This document shows positions 1 to 9,523 of a DNA stretch of 48,700 nucleotides, in pieces. This DNA is from Caballeronia sp. (GTDB lineage Bacteria; Pseudomonadota; Gammaproteobacteria; Burkholderiales; Burkholderiaceae): contig NZ_JAQGMM010000354.1 in the NCBI RefSeq assembly GCF_028292365.1, positions 1 to 48,700 of the forward strand, in the 5' to 3' direction. The notes beneath the pieces are model-generated. The model was given only the letters and a program-made list of their open reading frames with translations, did no database searches and had not been told where the DNA came from. Both the position numbers and the translations under genes were made by a program. Every line of letters starts with the position of its first letter. Positions within the stretch are counted from its first letter, which is position 1.

Positions 1-463
1 CCCCCGAAGAGTGATCGCCCGGTCCCGTTTCTGTCTGACGGGTACTCAAGCGTTTCGCCGATATTTAAGTGTTCTGAAAGCGATATCGGCCCATTTTGGG
101 AACTCTTTAGTGATGCCTGCGCAACAAAATGATCAATTGACGACGGGCGTAGAAGGCATGTATTTAGGCATGGCATAGCGATCATTTTCTGCAAATAGGC
201 AAACGTTAAAATGGGTCAGAAAAGACGAATTGACGTTAGGCTTGCATAGGAAGACCGAATGCGCCGACGGGCGTAATCACCGTGTTGCGGTGAGCGCTGA
301 ATAGAGGGCGATACCGGCACTGTGGAAAGGTCCGCGTCGACCACGTCCAGGCATTCGATGGCGCTTTTAGTAACTTGTCCAGGCGTGATGGGCCACGCTA
401 TGAATGCAGCGCTAAAGCGGGGTATTTTTTTGGATTTCTACCGCTGCGCGACGTGGCCTGTCA
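1..463. other. Stretch without a recognisable gene at the left edge
   Basis: I see no protein family, RNA gene or clear repeat here. It lies downstream of the RND operon, which reads towards it. At 409-449 there is an imperfect inverted repeat (AGCGG at 416-420 against CCGCT at 441-445, flanked by GCGC on both sides). It could fold at the end of the efflux transcript, but it has no T-run in the right place, so I do not call it a terminator. Confidence 0.5.
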
Positions 464-1939
464 CTATTCTTTCGGTTTCTCGCTGGCGGCGACAAGCACC
501 GGAGCCGCCGCCGTGCTCGCCAGCTCTTCGCTTGACCAGCCGCCGCCCAACGCCTTGATCAATTGCACGTTCGCGCTTAGCTGACGTGTCTGGATATCGA
601 GTAGACCGCTCTGAGCGTCGAGCGCGGCGGTCTGCGCCTGCACGACATCGAGATAACCGACCGCACCTTGCCGATACCGGTGCAGCGCCAGATCAACGGA
701 ATACTGCGCCGAGTTGCTGGCATCGCGTTGCTGGTCGAGCGCCGTGCCAAGGTCCTGCAGCAGCGAAAGATTATCTTCGATTTGCTGGAACGCCGACAGC
801 ACGACACCGCGATAACGCGCGCCGGCTTCATCGGTCGCCGCTTTCGCCGAATCGAGCTGCGCGCGGCGCAAGCCGCCATCGAAAACGTATTGCACAAGCT
901 GTGGACCGATCGCCCAGAACAAGGTCGGAGCACTGATCAAATTCGAATAGGCGGTGCTTTGAAATCCGGCTTGCGCACTGAGTGTGATGGACGGAAAGTA
1001 GGCCGCACGCGCTACGCCAATCTTCGCATTGGCTTCGGCAACGCGGCGTTCGGCCGCGGCAATGTCCGGGCGCCGCTGCAGCAACGTAGAGGGCAAGCCA
1101 GCTGGAATCACGGGTAGGGGAATCGCGGCAGTTTGCTGCGGCAACGTGAACTCGGACGCGGACGCACCAACCAGTTCAGCGATCGCGTGCTCGATCAACG
1201 CGCGTTGGGCGAGGTTCTGCGACAGCTGCGATTTCGCCGATGACAACTGCGTCTGCGCGCGCGATACGTCGAGCCCTGAAACAAGTCCTCCTCCGTGCAG
1301 CGTTTGCGTGAGTTGCAGCGCGCGCGCAAATGCCGCGACGGTGTCGGTGAGCAACTGTGTCTGTTGATCGAGACCGCGCAGGCGGATATAGCTGTCGGCG
1401 AGTTGAACCTGCAGGCTCAATTGCACCGAGGCAAGATCGGCCTTCGATGCTTGTGCTTCGTCCTTGCCCGCTACCACGGAATCCCGCACGCGGCCCCACA
1501 GGTCGAGGTCATAATCGACCTCGCCGCCGAGCGTGGCGGAGTTGTAGTCGTTGGGGCCACCCACACGCAATGGCCGCCTGTACGACTGCCGGTCACGTTG
1601 TGGAACCGCGTTTACAGAGACTTTCGGGAACAGTCCGGCTGAGACCTGATCTACGAACGCCTGGGCCTGCCTGTAGTGCGCGAATGCGGCGGCAAGATCC
1701 GTATTGTTCGCGAGCAGGCGTTGCTCGAGGTCATCGAGCTGGGCGTCGTTATACATCTTCCACCAGCCACTGCGGCTCAACTGGTCGGCGGGCTGTGCGC
1801 TGATCCACGGACCGACCGTGTGATATTGCGCGGCAACCGGCGAAGGCGGCACCTTGTAGTCCGGCGCGAGCGAGCACGCGCCAAGTGCGAAGGTGCCGGC
1901 GAGCAGCGCCGGGACACGTAACCTAGCCATCCTAGCCAT
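464..1939 (-). CDS. RND efflux outer-membrane factor lipoprotein (NodT/OprM family)
   Basis: This is the outer-membrane channel of a tripartite RND pump. It would form a trimeric barrel with a periplasmic helical tunnel that exports drugs or other small molecules. The start at 1939 gives 491 residues. The N-terminus is short, basic and hydrophobic and ends in a lipobox (LGAC, cysteine near residue 22), so the mature protein should be lipid-anchored. Typical family features follow: YKVPPSP just after the cysteine, two repeats of long helical segments with alternating Ala/Gln, and LLQRRPDI near the start of the second repeat. The ATG at 1939 overlaps the stop of the adaptor gene by 8 bases, which suggests translational coupling; a second ATG nine bases on (1930) is possible. 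An in-frame start at 1999 would lie deep in the adaptor gene and is unlikely. It is the third gene of the operon permease-adaptor-channel. Confidence 0.95.
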   Translation of the reverse strand: MARMARLRVPALLAGTFALGACSLAPDYKVPPSPVAAQYHTVGPWISAQPADQLSRSGWWKMYNDAQLDDLEQRLLANNTDLAAAFAHYRQAQAFVDQVSAGLFPKVSVNAVPQRDRQSYRRPLRVGGPNDYNSATLGGEVDYDLDLWGRVRDSVVAGKDEAQASKADLASVQLSLQVQLADSYIRLRGLDQQTQLLTDTVAAFARALQLTQTLHGGGLVSGLDVSRAQTQLSSAKSQLSQNLAQRALIEHAIAELVGASASEFTLPQQTAAIPLPVIPAGLPSTLLQRRPDIAAAERRVAEANAKIGVARAAYFPSITLSAQAGFQSTAYSNLISAPTLFWAIGPQLVQYVFDGGLRRAQLDSAKAATDEAGARYRGVVLSAFQQIEDNLSLLQDLGTALDQQRDASNSAQYSVDLALHRYRQGAVGYLDVVQAQTAALDAQSGLLDIQTRQLSANVQLIKALGGGWSSEELASTAAAPVLVAASEKPKE

Positions 1940-3131
1940 TGGCGGCCACCTTCTTGTCGGCACTGGCGACTTGCACGTGATCGCCGTCAACAAGTCCATC
2001 AGGCGGCGTGTCGATCACGCGGTCGCTTGCAACAAGCCCCGAGCCGATTTCGACCGAGTCGCCGAAATCGCGATTGATCGTCACCTTCTTGAACACGACC
2101 TGGCCGTTCGCACCGAGCGTTGCGACCGTCAGGCCGCGAGCGTCGAAAACCAGGGCGCTGGCGGGAACCCGTACCGCGTTTGCCTGCACCGGCAGCTTGA
2201 ATTGCAAGCTGGCAAAACCACCGGGCAAGAGCTTGCCGTTGGCGTTGTCGACCAGCAATTGGACCAGCGTGGTGCCTGAAGTTGCATTGACTGAATCCGC
2301 CGATGCAATCACGCGCGCCGTGAAATGCTGGCCGGGATATTCCGGTACGGAAAGCGTCGCTGTCGTGCCGCTGCGGACATCGGGAGCGTAACTTTGCGGG
2401 ACCTGTACATACACGCGCAACTGCTTCACGTCGGAGACCGTGAACAGCTCCTGTCCGACGCCGCCGCTACCCGCATTGATGAGCGCGCCGACATCCGTGT
2501 CACGAGCGGTCACCACGCCGTCAAACGGCGCCAGGATGCGCTCGAAGCCCTTGGTGGCGAGCAAACGATCCACATTGGCCTGCGCGGCCGCCACGGCCGC
2601 TTTCTTGGCGGTGTAGTCGCCGGTGCGTTCGTCGACTTCCTGCTGGGCGACCGAGTCGGTGCCGAGCAGCGCCTGCCAGCGTTTCGCGGTCGTTCCCGCC
2701 AGCGCCGAGTTGGCTTGCGCGCTGGCCAGGTCCGCGCGAGCCTGCAGCAACTGCTGGTCGAGTTCCGGCGACTCGATCACCGCGAGTAGTTGCCCGGCCT
2801 TCACCGGTGCGCCGATATCCACATTCCACGACTTCAGGTAACCGCTCACGCGCGCGAAGATCGGCGCACGCGAATACGCTTCGAGATGCGAGGGCAGGTC
2901 GAGCGTCGGACCGGTTGCCGCGCTGACCGGATGGATCACGTTGACCGTCGGGATAACCTGCGCGTTGGTCCAGGTCTTGAGGTTACGGGCATCGACGGCG
3001 CGCAGCGCGACGCCGACGGCGACCACGAGCACGGCAACCGCGATACCGACCACGCCGATCACGACGAGCCGCCGGCGCGGCACAGGTTGATTAGTCACCG
3101 GTTCATTAGTGATAGCGGGTTCAGACGACAT
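1932..3131 (-). CDS. RND efflux periplasmic adaptor (membrane-fusion protein, HlyD/AcrA type)
   Basis: The adaptor links the inner-membrane permease to the outer-membrane channel. The 399-residue product has a cytoplasmic head of about 20 residues, one N-terminal membrane segment (about residues 22-42) and no lipobox, so it is anchored by the helix. Next comes the first half of a lipoyl-like domain (VDIGAPVKAGQLLA), a helical hairpin rich in Ala, Gln and Asp, then the second lipoyl half (ILAPFDGVVTARD), and beta-barrel and membrane-proximal domains at the end. The ATG at 3131 has GGGAGG seven bases upstream and overlaps the end of the permease gene by 11 bases. An in-frame start at 3164 lies further inside the permease gene without a better ribosome site. 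The overlaps on both sides show a single transcript of three genes. Confidence 0.95.
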   Translation of the reverse strand: MSSEPAITNEPVTNQPVPRRRLVVIGVVGIAVAVLVVAVGVALRAVDARNLKTWTNAQVIPTVNVIHPVSAATGPTLDLPSHLEAYSRAPIFARVSGYLKSWNVDIGAPVKAGQLLAVIESPELDQQLLQARADLASAQANSALAGTTAKRWQALLGTDSVAQQEVDERTGDYTAKKAAVAAAQANVDRLLATKGFERILAPFDGVVTARDTDVGALINAGSGGVGQELFTVSDVKQLRVYVQVPQSYAPDVRSGTTATLSVPEYPGQHFTARVIASADSVNATSGTTLVQLLVDNANGKLLPGGFASLQFKLPVQANAVRVPASALVFDARGLTVATLGANGQVVFKKVTINRDFGDSVEIGSGLVASDRVIDTPPDGLVDGDHVQVASADKKVAANG

Positions 3132-6100
3132 GAGCAGGACCTCCCGTAACGGGTGTCGGGGCAATCGCGCGGCCAGGGCGCGAGTGAATGATGCAGAAGA
3201 TCACCGGGACCAGGAGCAGCGACGCGGTGGTGGCGAAAATCAGGCCGCCGATAACGGCGCGGCCAAGGGGTGCGTTCTGTTCGCCGCCTTCGCCCATCGC
3301 GAGGGCCATCGGCGCCATGCCGATGATCATCGAAAGGGCAGTCATGAGCACGGGGCGGAAACGGGTGAAGCCGGCTTCGAGCGCAGCCTTGAACGGGTCG
3401 CCGTGAACGGCCAGGCGCTCGCGGCAAAAGCTGACCACAAGAATGGAGTTGGCGGTCGCCACCCCCATGCACATGATCGCCCCCGTCAGCGCGGGCACGG
3501 ACAACGTGGTGTGGGTCGCGAACAGCATCCAGATGATGCCGGCGAGCGCGGCCGGCAACGCCGTGACGATCACGAACGGGTCCGCCCACGACTGGAAGTT
3601 GACCACGACGATCAGGTAGATCAGCACGACCGCGCCGAGCAGGCCGAACAACATGCCGGCGAATGCGCTGTTCATGGTCTGCACCTGGCCGAGCAGCGCA
3701 ACCGATGAACCCTTGGGCAACGTGCCGGCATTGTTCTTCACCACGCGCTGGATGTCGGACGCGACCGCGCCGAGATCGCGATCCTGCGTGGTGGCGAAAA
3801 TCTCGACCATCGGCTGGATGTTGTATTGGCTTACGACCGCATTGGTGTTCGTGCGCTGGACGGTCGCGAGGCCGCCGAGGATCTGGCCGCTACTCTGCAG
3901 ACTTGAGGTGATGGGCAAATTCTGCAGCGAGGCCAGCGAATCGAGGTTGTATTGCGGCGTCTGCATCACGATCGGATACGACACGCCGTTCGCGTTGTTC
4001 AACCAGAACGTCGGCGCGACCTGGCTCGACCCCGCGAGGTTCACGACCAGGCTGTTCGTGACATCCCGCTCGTTGATGCCAAGCAGTTGCGCGCGAGTGC
4101 GGTCAACATCGACGTTGAAGGTGGGAGAGTTTTGCGCTTGCTGGATGCGTGCATCGACTACGCCGGGGATCTGGCGGATCTCGCGCAGCAGCCGGTTCGC
4201 ATAAGCGAAGTTCGCGGACAGGTTGTTGCCGCGCACCTGCAGGTCGACCGGCGCCGGCGAGCCGAAGTTCAGGATCTGGCTGATGATGTCCGCCGGCGGG
4301 AACGAGAACGTCACGCCCGGATAAAGGCGCGGCAACTTTTCGCGCATCTCCCGCACGTACTCCGCGGTCGGGCGATGATCTTCGTTCAGCGCGATCTGGA
4401 TGTCGCCGTCTTGCGAGCCGATCGTGCCGGTGTTGTTGTAGGCGAGATTGATACCGCTGACCGGCAGGCCGATGTTGTCGACCATGGTGGAGAGTTCAGC
4501 AGTTGGAATGATCTGACGGATCGACCCTTCCACATCCGCAAAAATCTGCGCGGTCTTTTCGACCCGCACGCCGACCGGCGCGCGCACGTGCAACAGGATC
4601 TGCCCGGCGTCCACGTCCGGGAAAAAGTTGCGGCCAAGCAAGGGCACCAGCGCGAACGAGATCAGCACGAAACCGAGGAAGCAACTCACGAACGGCGCGC
4701 GATGATTCAGCGCCAGTTCCAGCAGGCCGTGATAACCGGCGCGGATTTTTTCGAAGCGCCGTTCGAAGCCTTGCTGGAAGCGTCCGAGTGGTCCGGGGCG
4801 CTTCTTTTCATGTGCATCTTCATCGAGGTTGTGCGGATGCAGCAGGTATTTCGCCATCGTGGGAACGAGCGTTCGCGACAGGATGAACGACGCGACCATC
4901 GCGAAGATCACAGCCTCGGCCATGGGCACGAAGAGGAAACGCGCGACGCCGTCGAGGAAGAACATGGGCACGAACACAATGCAGATACAGAGCAGCGCCA
5001 CGAACGCCGGCGTGACGATCTGCGCGGCGCCGTCGAGGATGGCTTCTTCTACCTGCTTGCCTTGTTCCAGATGCCAATTGATATTTTCGATGGTCACGGT
5101 CGCGTCGTCGACGAGGATCCCCACCGCGAGCGCAAGGCCGCCGAGCGTCATGATGTTGAGCGTCTCGCCGAGCGCAGACAAGGTCGCTATCGAACCGAGA
5201 ATGGCGAGCGGAATCGAGGTCGCGATGATGACGGTCGAACGCCAGCTGCCGAGGAACAGCAGGATCATGAGACTGGTCAGCGCGGCCGCGATCACGCCTT
5301 CGCGAGCCACGCCGCTGATGGCCGCGCGCACGAATAGCGACTGGTCGCCGATCGGCGCAATTTGCAGCGCGTCGGGTAATGAAGCCTTGGCGTCGAGCAC
5401 GTGCTGCTTGATGCCGGCGATGATGCCGAGCGTGGACACCGAGCCGTTCTTCAGCACCGACATCAGTACCGAACGCTTGCCGTCCACATGCACGATATTC
5501 GTTTGCGGCGGACTGCCATCGCGGACGTTGGCGACATCGTGGATATACACCGTAGTGCCATTGACCGCCTTGATCGGCAGATCGCCGAGCGCTTTAAGCG
5601 CGTAAGGTGCGTTGTTCAACTGCAGCGTATATTCGTGATCGCCGATTTTTTCCGTACCGATCGGCGTCAGCAGGTTCTGCGCAGCGAGCGCGTTGGCGAC
5701 GTCCTGGGCAGACAGGCCGCGCGCTTGCAAGGCCGTTGGGTCGATGTCGATTTGTATCTGGCGAGACTTGCCGCCGAACGGATAAGGGATCGACGCACCG
5801 GCAACCGTCACCAGCGCCGGACGCAACTGATTCAGCCCAAGGTCGCCCAGGTTTTGTTCAGAGAGACCCTTGCCCGAGAGCGCGAGCTGGATGATCGGCA
5901 CGGTCGACGCGTTGTAGTTCAGGATCAGCGGCGGCGTGGTGCCCGGTGGCAGTTGACGCAACTGCGTCTGCGCGACCGCGGTCACCTGCGCGTTCGCGTT
6001 ACTGATGTTCACGCCCGGCTGAAAGAAGACCTTGATAATGCCGAAGCCATTTACCGATTCGGCTTCGATGTGCTGGATGTCGTTGACCGTCGTGGTCAGC

Positions 6101-6312
6101 GAGCGCTCGAACGGCGACGTGATTCGTCCGACCATCTGATCCGGCGGCAAGCCCGTGTATTGCCATACGACGCTAATCACGGGAATGCGGATATCGGGGA
6201 AGATATCGGTCGGCGTTCTGATCGCGGAAAGCGGTCCGATGATCAGGATGAGGATCGCGAGGACGACAAAGGTGTAGGGTCGTCGAAGAGCGATACGTAC
6301 TAGGCCGAGCAT
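3121..6312 (-). CDS. RND efflux permease (HAE1/AcrB-like), inner-membrane pump
   Basis: This is the proton-driven pump of the tripartite system, 1063 residues, normal length for the AcrB/MexB superfamily. It has the usual plan: a first transmembrane helix (RRPYTFVVLAI), a large periplasmic loop, a block of six helices, a second periplasmic loop and a final helix block. The proton-relay aspartates are visible as V-D-D at 401-403 in the fourth helix. The opening, with TPTDIFPDIRIPVISVVW, resembles the subgroup common in Burkholderia and rhizobia rather than classical AcrB, so I do not name a specific pump or drug. It is the first gene of its operon. About 740 bases without a gene lie upstream, and no local TetR, MarR or two-component regulator is adjacent, so control is not visible here. 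Confidence 0.95.
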   Translation of the reverse strand: MLGLVRIALRRPYTFVVLAILILIIGPLSAIRTPTDIFPDIRIPVISVVWQYTGLPPDQMVGRITSPFERSLTTTVNDIQHIEAESVNGFGIIKVFFQPGVNISNANAQVTAVAQTQLRQLPPGTTPPLILNYNASTVPIIQLALSGKGLSEQNLGDLGLNQLRPALVTVAGASIPYPFGGKSRQIQIDIDPTALQARGLSAQDVANALAAQNLLTPIGTEKIGDHEYTLQLNNAPYALKALGDLPIKAVNGTTVYIHDVANVRDGSPPQTNIVHVDGKRSVLMSVLKNGSVSTLGIIAGIKQHVLDAKASLPDALQIAPIGDQSLFVRAAISGVAREGVIAAALTSLMILLFLGSWRSTVIIATSIPLAILGSIATLSALGETLNIMTLGGLALAVGILVDDATVTIENINWHLEQGKQVEEAILDGAAQIVTPAFVALLCICIVFVPMFFLDGVARFLFVPMAEAVIFAMVASFILSRTLVPTMAKYLLHPHNLDEDAHEKKRPGPLGRFQQGFERRFEKIRAGYHGLLELALNHRAPFVSCFLGFVLISFALVPLLGRNFFPDVDAGQILLHVRAPVGVRVEKTAQIFADVEGSIRQIIPTAELSTMVDNIGLPVSGINLAYNNTGTIGSQDGDIQIALNEDHRPTAEYVREMREKLPRLYPGVTFSFPPADIISQILNFGSPAPVDLQVRGNNLSANFAYANRLLREIRQIPGVVDARIQQAQNSPTFNVDVDRTRAQLLGINERDVTNSLVVNLAGSSQVAPTFWLNNANGVSYPIVMQTPQYNLDSLASLQNLPITSSLQSSGQILGGLATVQRTNTNAVVSQYNIQPMVEIFATTQDRDLGAVASDIQRVVKNNAGTLPKGSSVALLGQVQTMNSAFAGMLFGLLGAVVLIYLIVVVNFQSWADPFVIVTALPAALAGIIWMLFATHTTLSVPALTGAIMCMGVATANSILVVSFCRERLAVHGDPFKAALEAGFTRFRPVLMTALSMIIGMAPMALAMGEGGEQNAPLGRAVIGGLIFATTASLLLVPVIFCIIHSRPGRAIAPTPVTGGPAHVV

Positions 6313-7055
6313 GAGCGTTCCAATACTTGGGGTTGAACTGAACCGACGGATTCTTTCTAATTACTTTCGAAATTGCGGATAAGAACCGATTTGAAATTAG
6401 ACATCGCCAAGCGTGCGTGATTTTGTCTGAAACGAAGACAATCCGGGAATGTACACAAACGAAAACAAAGCTGCAGCGCACAAGCGCGTATTCGGAAGGG
6501 CGATCGAAGCCCTCCGGCCCGTTTTCGGCAGCGGATTGAAGGCAGTGAATAAGCGCCTGCGCCATAACTCACAATGGTCTGCGGCTTTTCTCCGTCGTCA
6601 GCGCAGGCCTGTGTAGCGGTGCCGACAGACGCATGGATTCTTTTATTACCGCCGTTTACGGCGCGGATTGCTTAAGACGACATTGGCTTATGAAGGTGCT
6701 CGCAGATCGGGTCCGCGGAGTGAGCCACGAGGCCATGAAATTTTCGGCTGCGGCTACCAACGGGGTGGGAGCGTGACGCATGCGAGTCGATGCTGCATGG
6801 ATCAAGGTAGGGAGTGGGGCGCTGATCGCCGGCCCCGCGGCTCATCTTGCCGGCTGTCACTCCGGCTCGGCCAGACGCGACATGCGTGCCTGCAGTCACA
6901 CCAAGATAGCGGAGTTTCCCGCCGGACATATCGTGTGCGGGGTTGATCCGTCGCTGACTAATCGGCACAAAGCACTGTGCACCGGAGTATTCGCATTCGC
7001 ATTCATCCCCGATGCACCGCGCTTCTTACAAGGCTTCTTACAGCACTACGCAGTC
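6313..7055. other. Intergenic stretch upstream of the RND operon
   Basis: No convincing coding region: the short open frames on either strand match no family and lack ribosome sites. The part nearest 6312 is AT-richer and should hold the efflux promoter. It includes a 7-base inverted repeat TCTAATT (6356-6362) and AATTAGA (6395-6401), too weak to call an operator. The 3' part (about 6950-7055) lies just downstream of the porin gene and contains short direct echoes (ATTCGC and CTTCTTACA doubled) but no terminator I can defend. Confidence 0.5.
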
Positions 7056-8231
7056 TTAAAACGCGTGCTTGATGCCGACCGTGACGGCGACCTGACTGTT
7101 CGTCGACGAAGGTGACAGCGTGTTGATGGTGGCGTTGTTAAGCGCCGAGCCATCCGTCCCGCCACTGACGTGTTGATAAACCCCTTCCGCATACAAGTCC
7201 GTGCGCTTGCTGAGCGAGTAGTCGGTCTGCAGCGTCACCTCGTGCCACCTTGGCGATGACGACGTGCCGCCCGTGCTATATGCGCCGTCGGTGAAGGTGT
7301 AGGCACCTGCCAGACTTAACGCGGGGGTCAACGCATAACGGGCATTGACCTCGTAGTTGTTCAACCGTAAGCCACCGTTCAACGGCACATTTCCTGCACT
7401 GCCGGCGAACACGCTAGCCATGTTGTCAATCTGCGAATGTGTCCACAGCAAGCCAACAGTCGCCGGGCCAAACACGTAGTTGCCGCCCACGCCCCAGATC
7501 CGCTGACGCGCTGCGACGAAATCTGCGCTGCCATCGGCTAATGACACCGCGCCATTGGGATTGGTGCCCAACACGCCGCCGCCCGCATTGTTCATCTGGA
7601 GGTAGGCCGCAGCGACATTGAACGGCCCGTGCGCGTAGGTCGCGCCAAAACCGTAGGCACGATTATTCGAGAAACTGTTTGCGTTGTTGCTGAACGAATA
7701 CGCGCCGCCGAACGTGATGCCTGCATAAGACGTGCTTACGTACTTGACTGTGTTGTTCAGGCTCAACGAGTCGGCCGCGAGGTTATCGTTGTTGAACGGA
7801 TGCGCCGAAAGATTGCCGCCGTAGCCGCTGCCCGCCGCCGATAACGGGCCGAGATAGTCATTCACCGAATCAAACTGGCGCCCGAGCAGCACGGTGCCGA
7901 ACTGACTGCTTTGCAGGCCCACGTAAGCTTGTTCACCGAAGGCATCGCCGCCGTTGAACTGCGTACCGTTGTTCAGGTTGAAGCCGTTCTCGAGCTTGAA
8001 CACAGCCTGAAGGCCGCCGCCCAGGTCTTCCGCGCCTTTGAGTCCGTAGACGGTGTTTTCGGTTGCAGCACTCGTTTCCTGCCAGGCGCTGTGGCCTCCC
8101 TGGTTGTTCGAGTAAATAAGGCCGGTATCGATTACGCCATACAGCGTCACACTGCTTTGAGCATGCGCCGAAACAACGCAGCCTGCGGTCAAAGCCGTGG
8201 CCAGGAAGGACGCGTTCAGGGATTTTTTCAT
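7056..8231 (-). CDS. Gram-negative porin (Burkholderia OmpC-like, 16-stranded trimeric type)
   Basis: An outer-membrane general porin of 391 residues. It begins with a clear Sec signal peptide (MKKSLNASFLATALTAG, cleavage after AHA) and the family opening QSSVTLYGVIDTGL. The body shows alternating aromatic and polar residues, repeated Gly-Leu-Gln/Tyr-Val-Gly strands, the FGTVLLGRQ strand, and a C-terminal phenylalanine (GIKHAF), needed for barrel assembly. The start at 8231 has GGAG nine bases upstream; an in-frame start at 8261 would only add a signal-poor tail. It follows the DapA-like gene on the same strand, separated by 117 bases that contain a perfect 26-base palindrome. The pairing hints that the porin admits the substrate handled by the neighbouring enzymes; this is inferred from position only. 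Confidence 0.93.
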   Translation of the reverse strand: MKKSLNASFLATALTAGCVVSAHAQSSVTLYGVIDTGLIYSNNQGGHSAWQETSAATENTVYGLKGAEDLGGGLQAVFKLENGFNLNNGTQFNGGDAFGEQAYVGLQSSQFGTVLLGRQFDSVNDYLGPLSAAGSGYGGNLSAHPFNNDNLAADSLSLNNTVKYVSTSYAGITFGGAYSFSNNANSFSNNRAYGFGATYAHGPFNVAAAYLQMNNAGGGVLGTNPNGAVSLADGSADFVAARQRIWGVGGNYVFGPATVGLLWTHSQIDNMASVFAGSAGNVPLNGGLRLNNYEVNARYALTPALSLAGAYTFTDGAYSTGGTSSSPRWHEVTLQTDYSLSKRTDLYAEGVYQHVSGGTDGSALNNATINTLSPSSTNSQVAVTVGIKHAF

Positions 8232-8281
8232 ATTGACAGCTCCATGGTATTGCGGCGCCAAGCGCGCTTAAAACCGCTTGC

Positions 8282-8307
8282 CGCCTGGTCGAAGCTTCGA
8301 CCAGGCG
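8282..8307. promoter_or_regulatory. Perfect 26-base palindrome between the aldolase and porin genes
   Basis: Each base of 8282-8294 pairs with 8295-8307 without a mismatch, centred on AAGCTT. It lies 41 bases after the aldolase stop and 50 bases before the porin start. As RNA it would form a very stable stem with an AGCT loop. On the minus strand TTTT follows only about eight bases later, so it is not a textbook terminator. It could be an attenuator or processing hairpin that sets the aldolase/porin ratio, or a protein-binding site upstream of the porin. Confidence 0.6.
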
Positions 8308-8348
8308 CAAACAGAAACTTTGTATCTAAAAAGGGAGCGGGGCCGTGT

Positions 8349-9221
8349 TCAAACCATGATTGCGAGCTGCCGGGTGCAGGTATCGAGCGCGATCCGGAGC
8401 TGCTCTTTGAGCGTGACCGACGCTTCCATGATCGGCAGACGTGTCTCGCTTCCAATCGTGCCGTCTAGCGCTAGTGCTGCCTTCACGCCGGCTGGATTGG
8501 GTGCGCTGAACAAGAGCTTGATTACCGGCTTGAGCGCTTCGAAAAATGCAGCAGCGTCGTCCGTTCTCGCCGATAAAACCCGTTCGTGGATCTCGGCAAG
8601 AATATCGGCGAAAAGATGGGCGCTCGTCAGGATCCCGCCGGAGCCGCCTGCGATCAGACAGTCGACATAGGCATCGTCGTTGCCGCACAGCACGCTGATC
8701 GGCAATTGGCAGAGCCTTTGGAAATTTGCCGGCACGCAAGCCTTGATGGCGACAATATTCGCGTGTTCAATGAGCCGCTCAACCGTGCTTGTCTCGATGC
8801 AAACGCCGGTGCGATGCGGCACGTCGTACAAAATGATGGGCCGTTCGGTGGCGCGCGCAATTTCGTCGAAGTGCCAGCGAATGCCGTTTTGATCGGGGCA
8901 AATGTAGGCAGGCGCGGAGACCAGGTATCCGCCGATATCCCAGTGGTCCAGTTCGCGGATTTCCTGCACCATGTCACGCGTATTGAGACCGCCGACACCG
9001 ACCACCACTGTCAGGCGCGTCCCGATGACTTCGAACAAGGAGCGCAGGACCTTATGCCGCTCGCTGTGATCGAGCAGGGCCGCTTCGCCGGTCGTTCCCA
9101 GCGCGACGAAACCGCTGATCTCCTGGCTCAGGTAGCGCTCAGCAAGCCGCTGCAGCGCATCAACGTCGACTTGTCCGTGCTTGAACGGCGTGACAATAGG
9201 CAACCATATTCCAGACACCAT
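8349..9221 (-). CDS. DapA-family aldolase/lyase (dihydrodipicolinate synthase/N-acetylneuraminate lyase superfamily)
   Basis: A class I (Schiff-base) aldolase of 290 residues, close to the usual family length. Visible motifs are PIVTPF at 8-13, the pyruvate-carboxylate motif GTTGE at 42-46, a tyrosine at 106 (APAY), YDVPHRTG at 132-139 with the catalytic Tyr132, and the Schiff-base lysine in AIKAC at Lys160. Enzymes of this superfamily make or cleave 2-oxo acid aldol products: lysine-pathway DapA, N-acetylneuraminate lyase, and several sugar-acid or hydroxyproline enzymes. Its place among a porin, MFS carriers and hydrolases, and not near lysine genes, argues for a catabolic paralogue. The ATG at 9221 has GGAG six bases upstream and starts the conserved domain; the in-frame extension to 9371 does not resemble protein. 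The actual substrate is unknown. Confidence 0.9.
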   Translation of the reverse strand: MVSGIWLPIVTPFKHGQVDVDALQRLAERYLSQEISGFVALGTTGEAALLDHSERHKVLRSLFEVIGTRLTVVVGVGGLNTRDMVQEIRELDHWDIGGYLVSAPAYICPDQNGIRWHFDEIARATERPIILYDVPHRTGVCIETSTVERLIEHANIVAIKACVPANFQRLCQLPISVLCGNDDAYVDCLIAGGSGGILTSAHLFADILAEIHERVLSARTDDAAAFFEALKPVIKLLFSAPNPAGVKAALALDGTIGSETRLPIMEASVTLKEQLRIALDTCTRQLAIMV

Positions 9222-9523
9222 GCTCAACTCCGCTGCGCGCGGCGACCGGCTGCACGCGAAGGACTTGGCTGGTTTGCAGCGTTTGACACTGCTGCCGGGC
9301 GCGATGTTTGACCGGCGCGAATGCTCGTTAAGACATCTTCGAACGTCATGATGATTTGCTTCGAGTTCCATTCAATTGGATCAAGCAAAGCCTATCGGAT
9401 CGAGCGTAAACGTCCTGTTAAAAAACGCAATTTGCGTATATAGAATGCGGGGTTGTTGAGCGGGTTTTGGTACGCTGAATGGTACGGTTAAGGTAGTGTT
9501 AAAGCGCAGCAGGCGGCTCGTTT
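9222..9523. other. Intergenic stretch between the aldolase and the FadR-type regulator
   Basis: About 300 bases without a gene. It should contain the promoter of the aldolase gene. At 9370-9383 there is an imperfect palindrome (TCCA..TGGA around TTCAAT) vaguely like the ACCAAT/ATTGGT sites upstream of the gamma-glutamyltransferase gene, but with 2-base instead of 4-base spacing, so I do not call it an operator. The part 9395-9500 is AT-rich. Confidence 0.45.

Noticed and set aside
409-449. Terminator of the RND operon
   Set aside because: The inverted repeat is imperfect with a long loop, and the T-run lies within the loop, not after the stem.
3952-5337. 461-codon open frame on the plus strand, rich in Arg, His, Asp and Glu
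   Set aside because: It is antisense to the RND permease. GC-rich codon use creates long opposite frames; composition is unlike a real protein and no family was recognised.
6672-7115. Short open frames on both strands between the RND permease and porin genes
   Set aside because: No ribosome sites, no signal peptides or domains, and overlap on both strands.
8349-9221. True lysine-pathway dapA
   Set aside because: The fold and catalytic residues fit, but no lysine or peptidoglycan genes are nearby and the context is catabolic.
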